Assembly (NCBI GenBank): GCA_002366685.1
Contig: DFBP01000299.1
Coordinates: 1 to 10,131, forward strand
DNA length: 10,131 bases
Direction of reading: 5' to 3'
Source of the DNA: Rhodobacterales bacterium UBA3077
GTDB taxonomy: Bacteria > Pseudomonadota > Alphaproteobacteria > Rhodobacterales > Rhodobacteraceae
The notes under the pieces are model-generated. The model made no database searches, was not told the DNA's origin, and saw nothing but the letters and a program-made list of their open reading frames with translations. Position 1 is the first letter of the stretch. Each line of letters begins with the position of its first letter. Position numbers and translations under genes: made by a program. This document shows, in pieces, positions 5,791-10,131 of this stretch.

Positions 5791-5937
5791 TCAGTTTTTC
5801 GAGGCGGCCTCCGGGCAGCCTTCTTCAAGAATCAGGAATATGGCGCTTTCAACGCCTTTGTAGACAGCCGCGCTGTGACGGCCCGCGCCATAGCTAAACT
5901 GCGCAGACAGGTTTAAACGGCCTGACCTCCGGTATCA
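5791..5937 (-). pseudogene. Possible tail of a lost gene (about 48 open codons, no start)
   Basis: Between the ATPase gene and the MFS gene, the minus strand has an open frame bounded upstream by a TGA inside the ATPase end and downstream by TGA at 5791-5793. It includes SYGAGRHSAAVYKGVESAI followed by FLILEEGCPEAASKN. The composition and codon choice look like real coding sequence of this genome. However, there is no ATG, GTG or TTG start in frame and no ribosome-binding site. I do not recognise the family. It could be the C-terminal scar of a gene that once followed the ATPase gene, or chance. Confidence 0.25.
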
Positions 5938-6959
5938 AAATAGTGCAGTTTTGACTCCGTGAAAGATAGCCCGATTGTCTCGCCCGGTTTGAAGCTGGCG
6001 TCCCCACTGGTGCGCACTGTGATCTGGCCGAGGCTTGCGCAGTCAATTACCAGAAAAGTGTCTGCGCCGAGGTATTCAACAATTTCGATGGTCCCGTCGA
6101 TATGCCCCGCACCGGCGGCCACTGGCGTGATCGCTTCAGGGCGGATACCGACATGGCTGGGTGAGGCATTTACCTCGGCAGGCAGGGCTTTTCCACCTTC
6201 GATGCTAATCTCCCCGCCTTTGTCCTGAACCGGCAGGATATTCATTTTCGGGCTACCGATAAACTGGGCCACAAACAAGTTGGCGGGCGCGTCATACAGC
6301 TCTTTTGGGGTGCCGACCTGTTCGATCCTGCCTGCTTGCAGCACCACAATCCGGTCTGCCAGCGTCATCGCTTCAACCTGATCGTGGGTCACATAGATCA
6401 TGGTCGAATTCAGGGTCTGGCTGAGCTTGGCGATCTCGTAACGCATTTCAACGCGCAAGGCCGCGTCTAGGTTTGACAAGGGTTCGTCAAACAAAAAAGC
6501 GGTCGGGTCCCGCACAATCGCGCGGCCAATGGCAACGCGCTGGCGTTGGCCGCCTGAAAGGTCCTTCGGGCGGCGATCAAGGTATTCTTCCAGCCGCAAT
6601 GCATGCGCGGCATCGTTGACCATACGCTCGATCTCATCTTTTGGCCGCCCTGCGGTTTTTAGGCCAAAGCCCATGTTATCGCGCACATTCATGTGCGGAT
6701 ACAGCGCATAGGATTGGAACACCATAGCCAGCCCGCGCTTGGCTGGTGGCTCGGCTGTAATATCTGCTCCGTCCAAAAACACCTTCCCGCGGCTGGTTTC
6801 CTCCAGCCCGGCAATCATCCGCAGCAGCGTTGACTTTCCGCACCCCGACGGGCCGACAAATATGATAAATTCACCTTCTTCGATGGCAAGATCAATACCC
6901 TTGATAACCTGCACATCGCCGAACCATTTCTCTACTTCTTTGAGCTCGATGGCACCCAT
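5913..6959 (-). CDS. ABC transporter ATP-binding protein, MalK/UgpC type (sugar or glycoside import)
   Basis: This is the cytoplasmic ATPase that drives the importer formed with the two permeases upstream. The 348 residues hold Walker A GPSGCGKST (36-44), Q-loop Gln82, signature LSGGQ (134-138), Walker B FLFDEP (155-160), D-loop SNLD (162-165) and switch His192. A C-terminal TOBE/MalK regulatory region spans about 230-345, including GIRPEAI (271-277). The length is normal for MalK/UgpC. The frame reaches back to 6995, but ATG 6959 is chosen: it has GGGAGGT 7 bases upstream and gives the family's N-terminus. The gene starts 2 bases after the hydrolase stop, so it is co-translated. Proteins of this group are often named UgpC, but nothing here indicates glycerol-3-phosphate. 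The neighbouring GH63 enzyme suggests a glycosylated solute. It is the last intact gene of the operon. Confidence 0.94.
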   Translation of the reverse strand: MGAIELKEVEKWFGDVQVIKGIDLAIEEGEFIIFVGPSGCGKSTLLRMIAGLEETSRGKVFLDGADITAEPPAKRGLAMVFQSYALYPHMNVRDNMGFGLKTAGRPKDEIERMVNDAAHALRLEEYLDRRPKDLSGGQRQRVAIGRAIVRDPTAFLFDEPLSNLDAALRVEMRYEIAKLSQTLNSTMIYVTHDQVEAMTLADRIVVLQAGRIEQVGTPKELYDAPANLFVAQFIGSPKMNILPVQDKGGEISIEGGKALPAEVNASPSHVGIRPEAITPVAAGAGHIDGTIEIVEYLGADTFLVIDCASLGQITVRTSGDASFKPGETIGLSFTESKLHYFDTGGQAV

Positions 6960-6961
6960 AA

Positions 6962-8218
6962 TTATAACCTCCCTTTGGCCGAGGGCGAAGCCCATGCCAA
7001 CCAGATAGCCGCGGTCCAGGTAAAGTGGTCTCCGCCCGCAGAGCGCCCGTCAATCGGGTCAAAATATTCAAAGAATCCGTCTTCAACGATCAGGCGGCGC
7101 GTATCTTGCCTTACCCGTTCCGCCAGCTCTGTATGGCCGGTTTCTTCCAGCCCGAGCCCAATGAGCGTGTTGACCACCCCCCAAACCGGACCGCGCCAAT
7201 AGCGCAACGGGTTAAAATGAGGGTGCTCCGGGTCACAACTGGGCACACCGTATTCAACTTTGCCCAATACCCGTTCCAACTGGGCAACCATACGCTCGTC
7301 ATTTACACCGGCGTACCAGCACAAAAACGAAGCGGATGAGAGCGTGTTTGTCAGCTTCCCTGTCCGAACATCACGGGAATCGTAATGCCCGTGTTCTTCG
7401 TTCCACAACCCTTTTACACCGGATTCGAGCGTTTTGATCCAGCCGCGAATTTCGTCGGTTTCGTGGTCCAACTCCTCCGCTATGGCTTTCAGATCACGAC
7501 ATGCGCGCAGGAAAATGCAGGTCGTGCCAATATCTGCCACCCGGAACGGGCCATGCTTGCGGATGGTTGCTTCGTCCCAACCGCAATCACGGCCAAACTG
7601 CACAATCGCCAGATAACGGTCATAATCCTCTTTTTTCGGGCGCATCTCGGGGTTAACATGCTTGGTATCAACGCGCACGTACGGTTCCACTTCGGACGTG
7701 TCCACGTTTTGCATCGCCTCATCCCAGTCGGGCGCATTATCGCGGCCGGATTCCCACGGGTGCGTGACCACAACGGCTCCATCTTCCAAACGGTTTTTGA
7801 TAAACCAGCGGTGCCAGGCGACTAGGCGCGAATACATAAGTTCAAGGCGCACTCGGCCGTAATATTTATCTGCTTCGTAAATCGCACGAATAAAGGTTGT
7901 CGCGACAGGTGGCTGCGTAATCCCTGAAGTGTATGGCGTTTTGGGAACGCCCCAGACATCCGGCCCCGGGAAATAGCCAAACGCTTTCCGGTGGAAGATG
8001 ATATGGGGCACCATTCCGTTATCCCACTGGCCCACAAAAAGGGTTTCCATTTCGAACCATGCGCGGTGCACATCATAGGTCGAGAACCCCCATGCCGCGA
8101 AGCCGCTATCCCAATTCCACTGATAGGGATAGAGCCCCGAGGTCGGCACGGTATACCCCCCTCGGTCATTGCTTCGCAGTATTTCCCGCGCTTGTTCATC
8201 AAGCTTTTCAGTTGTCAT
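6962..8218 (-). CDS. GH63 glycoside hydrolase, mannosylglycerate/glucosylglycerate hydrolase type
   Basis: This 418-residue (alpha/alpha)6-barrel enzyme has no signal peptide, so it acts in the cytoplasm. It resembles the bacterial GH63 enzymes that split the compatible solutes mannosylglycerate and glucosylglycerate into sugar and glycerate (about 420-450 residues). Supporting marks are GYTVPTSGLYPYQWNWDSGF (21-40) near the N-terminus and WESGRDNAPDWD (155-166), with Asp160 as the likely general acid. RYWRGPVWG (339-347) is also present. The end FFEYFDPIDG...DHFTWTAA (382-403) has Glu384 as the likely base of clan GH-G. Start ATG 8218 has AAGGG 9 bases upstream and follows the permease stop by 6 bases. 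Its place between permease and ATPase genes ties it to the imported substrate. Related clan members (trehalases, other alpha-glucosidases) are alternatives; the exact sugar is inference. Confidence 0.85.
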   Translation of the reverse strand: MTTEKLDEQAREILRSNDRGGYTVPTSGLYPYQWNWDSGFAAWGFSTYDVHRAWFEMETLFVGQWDNGMVPHIIFHRKAFGYFPGPDVWGVPKTPYTSGITQPPVATTFIRAIYEADKYYGRVRLELMYSRLVAWHRWFIKNRLEDGAVVVTHPWESGRDNAPDWDEAMQNVDTSEVEPYVRVDTKHVNPEMRPKKEDYDRYLAIVQFGRDCGWDEATIRKHGPFRVADIGTTCIFLRACRDLKAIAEELDHETDEIRGWIKTLESGVKGLWNEEHGHYDSRDVRTGKLTNTLSSASFLCWYAGVNDERMVAQLERVLGKVEYGVPSCDPEHPHFNPLRYWRGPVWGVVNTLIGLGLEETGHTELAERVRQDTRRLIVEDGFFEYFDPIDGRSAGGDHFTWTAAIWLAWASPSAKGRL

Positions 8219-8224
8219 AAAGTG

Positions 8225-9454
8225 TTACCCTTTTACCGAGCCTGCGGTCAGGCCTTTTGTCATGAATTTTTCTAGTCCGAGGAAAATCACCATAATCGGA
8301 ACCGTTGCGATAACGGATCCGGCCATCAAGTGTTGCCTCGGGATTTCGGAGGAGTTGAGCATTGAAACGCCGCGTGTGAGCGTAAAGATTTTGGGATCGT
8401 CCAGCAGCATGAAGGCAAGCAGGAACTCGTTCCACGCGATCATAAACACGTAAAGCGAAACAGAGGCCAGTGCCGGAAGGCTGAGCGGCAGTGTGATTTG
8501 CCATATAACCTTTAGCCGCGAGAGCCCGTCCATCAACCCGGCTTCTTCGATCTCGGCGGGCAGATCGCGAAAGTAGCCTTGCAACATATAGAGCGATACA
8601 GGGATCGTTGTGACCGGATAGACCAGAAGAATCCCGAGCAAGGAATTCCGCAGCTCGACCATCGAAAACACGATGTAGATCGGTAGCGCCAACACGATCA
8701 TCGGCACCATGTAGATCAGCAAGATCGAGCGCGACATCACCGCCTGCCCCCGAAACCTTAGCCGCGCCACCGCATACGCCCCCGGGACGCTAAACAGCAA
8801 GGTCAGGAAAACCGTCATCACCGAAACAAAAGCCGAGACCATCAGATAGCGACCAAAGTTGAAATCGCGGAACAGCTCGATATAGGAGCGAAACAAATCC
8901 CACCCTTTGCTCAGGTCCAGTGAATAATCCAGCGGATTGGCCAGCAAGGATTGTTGGCTTTTCAAGCTGGTCATCACCATAATAAAAAACGGGATCGCCA
9001 CAATCGCGGTGAAGAAAACATAGCCAAAGCCAACCAAAACTCCGATGATCGCCGCCTCGAACTCGTGTCGGGTCAGCTTGCCTGCCGGAACATCCCGCAA
9101 GATTTTTCCGACCGGGAACCCGATCGCCGTCGCAAAGATTAATAAGGCAATGCCCTGCGCAGCCGAGCTTTCCGATAACGGCGCGCCAAAGGGTTCCCCC
9201 ACGCGCAGCCCAACCAAAAGAATCGCAAAAACCAGTGAAGCGCCGACATCGCGCCATAGCTCGGGCAGCTTGCCTGCCGTTGCGATCACGAAACAGCTGG
9301 CGGCTATTCCGGCGAGTGCCGAGGCAAGCAAACCCGGGGTTACCGCTGCGCCGGTTAAAAAAGCGAGTCCGATGGACATAACCACCGAGACCGTCACGCC
9401 CCAGATGAGACCGACAATTGCGGCCGTAACGTATCCAAACCGAAGGAACCTCAT
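8225..9454 (-). CDS. ABC transporter permease, MalG type, with an N-terminal membrane extension
   Basis: This is the second inner-membrane subunit of the importer. The usual MalG-like part begins at about residue 133 and includes IPFFIMVMTSLKS (154-166). About six membrane segments follow. The coupling loop is EEAGLMDGLSRL (303-314) with ITLPLSLP (320-327), which is the EAA motif that docks the ATPase. At 409 residues it is over 100 longer than usual (about 280-300). The extra first ~130 residues hold about four more hydrophobic segments (near 7-30, 38-60, 70-86, 98-115). The extension is in frame, with no stop or frameshift. The start is well supported: a strong GAGGAGGGG precedes ATG 9454, which overlaps the stop of the first permease as ATGA. 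It is followed after 6 bases by the GH63 gene. Confidence 0.92.
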   Translation of the reverse strand: MRFLRFGYVTAAIVGLIWGVTVSVVMSIGLAFLTGAAVTPGLLASALAGIAASCFVIATAGKLPELWRDVGASLVFAILLVGLRVGEPFGAPLSESSAAQGIALLIFATAIGFPVGKILRDVPAGKLTRHEFEAAIIGVLVGFGYVFFTAIVAIPFFIMVMTSLKSQQSLLANPLDYSLDLSKGWDLFRSYIELFRDFNFGRYLMVSAFVSVMTVFLTLLFSVPGAYAVARLRFRGQAVMSRSILLIYMVPMIVLALPIYIVFSMVELRNSLLGILLVYPVTTIPVSLYMLQGYFRDLPAEIEEAGLMDGLSRLKVIWQITLPLSLPALASVSLYVFMIAWNEFLLAFMLLDDPKIFTLTRGVSMLNSSEIPRQHLMAGSVIATVPIMVIFLGLEKFMTKGLTAGSVKG

Positions 9455-10131
9455 AACCCCTCCTCACGAGACATAAACTTGAAGAAAAACATTGAAAACA
9501 GAATGAGGCAGAGGAAGATCACCACCGCCACGGCCGCCCCGGCTCCGATATTCGAGACCGCAAAAGCTTCCTCGTAAACGCTGACCGTTAATGTACGGGT
9601 GCCCGCATTTCCGCCGGTTAACAGGAAGATGTCGTCAAATTTGTTGAACGTCCAGATAAAGCGGAGCAGGAATAATACACTGAGAATGCCCAAAAGCTGC
9701 GGCATGGACAGGTACCAGAATTGCTGGAAAGGCGAGGCCCCGTCCATATCGGCAGCCTCATACATATCAGAGCTGATGCTCTGCATCCGCGCCAGAATAA
9801 ACAGGAAGGACAGCGGAAAGTAACGCCAGATCTCGAACACCGTCACCATGATGAGCGCCTGCGGTCTGGCCCCGAAAAAGTTGATTGGCCCCGAGGTCGT
9901 GCCCATCTGCAACAAGAGCGCATTGGCCGAGCCGGAGAACGGGTCAAACAGGGTCACCCATGTAAAGGCAACCGCGATCACCGGCGCTACATAGGGAAAC
10001 AGAAAGAGCCCGCGCAATACCCCTTGCCCGTAAAAGCTCTTGTTCAGAAGCAGGGCTGCAAACAGCCCGACAACGAGCGCCCCGATGGTGCCGAAAACCG
10101 AATAGAACAGCGTAACACCGATCACGTTCCA
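9451..10131 (-). CDS. ABC transporter permease, MalF/UgpA type (N-terminus outside window)
   Basis: This is the first inner-membrane subunit of the importer. The last 226 residues are visible, starting within WNVIGVTLFYS, which is the normal beginning of the core permease domain. Roughly 60-80 residues, including the first membrane segment, are therefore missing beyond the edge. A GTG at 10125 could be taken for a start but falls inside the domain, so the gene is partial, not short. Five hydrophobic segments can be seen. The EAA loop reads YEAADMDGASPFQQFWYLSMP, which contacts the ATPase. It overlaps the next permease by 4 bases (ATGA). The substrate-binding protein gene is expected further upstream. 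The substrate is inferred from the GH63 neighbour, not from this protein. Confidence 0.92.
   Translation of the reverse strand, partial: WNVIGVTLFYSVFGTIGALVVGLFAALLLNKSFYGQGVLRGLFLFPYVAPVIAVAFTWVTLFDPFSGSANALLLQMGTTSGPINFFGARPQALIMVTVFEIWRYFPLSFLFILARMQSISSDMYEAADMDGASPFQQFWYLSMPQLLGILSVLFLLRFIWTFNKFDDIFLLTGGNAGTRTLTVSVYEEAFAVSNIGAGAAVAVVIFLCLILFSMFFFKFMSREEGL

Noticed and set aside
5772..5796. AT-rich 8-bp hairpin with T runs, as an intrinsic terminator of the ABC operon
   Set aside because: The stem is nearly all A-T with a 9-base loop. In the minus direction no T-tract follows the stem, and no plus-strand gene ends there.
6960..6995. Earlier ATG for the ABC ATPase
   Set aside because: It would overlap the hydrolase and add 12 residues not typical of the family. 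ATG 6959 has a strong ribosome-binding site.
10123..10125. GTG as true start of the first permease
   Set aside because: It falls inside the conserved permease domain, and the frame is open to the window edge, so the gene is partial.
5913..10131. Glycerol-3-phosphate (Ugp) transporter
   Set aside because: The ATPase resembles UgpC, but so do most ATPases of this sugar-importer family. The embedded GH63 hydrolase and the absence of a phosphodiesterase (UgpQ) argue for a glycoside substrate.

Overview
The window looks like the chromosome of a free-living, probably marine, alphaproteobacterium; Rhodobacterales is a guess. The grounds are family resemblance of the proteins, moderately high GC with GC-rich third codon positions, Fnr-type and sigma-32-like sites of alphaproteobacterial style, and tightly overlapping transport operons. 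No mobile element, CRISPR array, rRNA or tRNA is visible.

Left part (1-3512): two divergent units share a 137-bp control region. Leftwards runs a pyruvate/2-oxoacid:ferredoxin oxidoreductase operon (gamma subunit porG, then alpha subunit porA, which runs off the window). Rightwards runs ppsA, phosphoenolpyruvate synthase. Together they join acetyl-CoA, pyruvate and PEP. Between them is one FNR-type box (1037-1050) centred exactly 41.5 bp from the predicted start of both transcripts, so one oxygen-responsive activator may switch both units together.

Middle part (3513-5912): an Hsp20 small heat-shock gene has its own ~310-bp leader region with a sigma-70-like and a weak sigma-32-like promoter. 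It converges on, and shares stop-codon bases with, an OFA-family MFS transporter on the minus strand. The ends of ppsA and hsp20 carry the same hairpin-forming repeat. On the minus strand this repeat encodes the C-terminus of the MFS protein in one copy and a similar, decayed-looking peptide in the other. This suggests the hsp20 segment sits between duplicated 3' ends. Behind the MFS promoter lies a short open stretch with no start codon, which may be the tail of a lost gene.

Right part (5913-10131): a minus-strand operon encodes a binding-protein-dependent ABC importer (MalF-type permease, partial; MalG-type permease with an unusual ~130-residue membrane extension; MalK/UgpC-type ATPase). 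A GH63 hydrolase of the mannosylglycerate/glucosylglycerate hydrolase type is inserted between the permease and ATPase genes. The best reading is uptake and hydrolysis of a glycosylated compatible solute. The substrate-binding protein, and probably a regulator, should lie upstream beyond position 10131.
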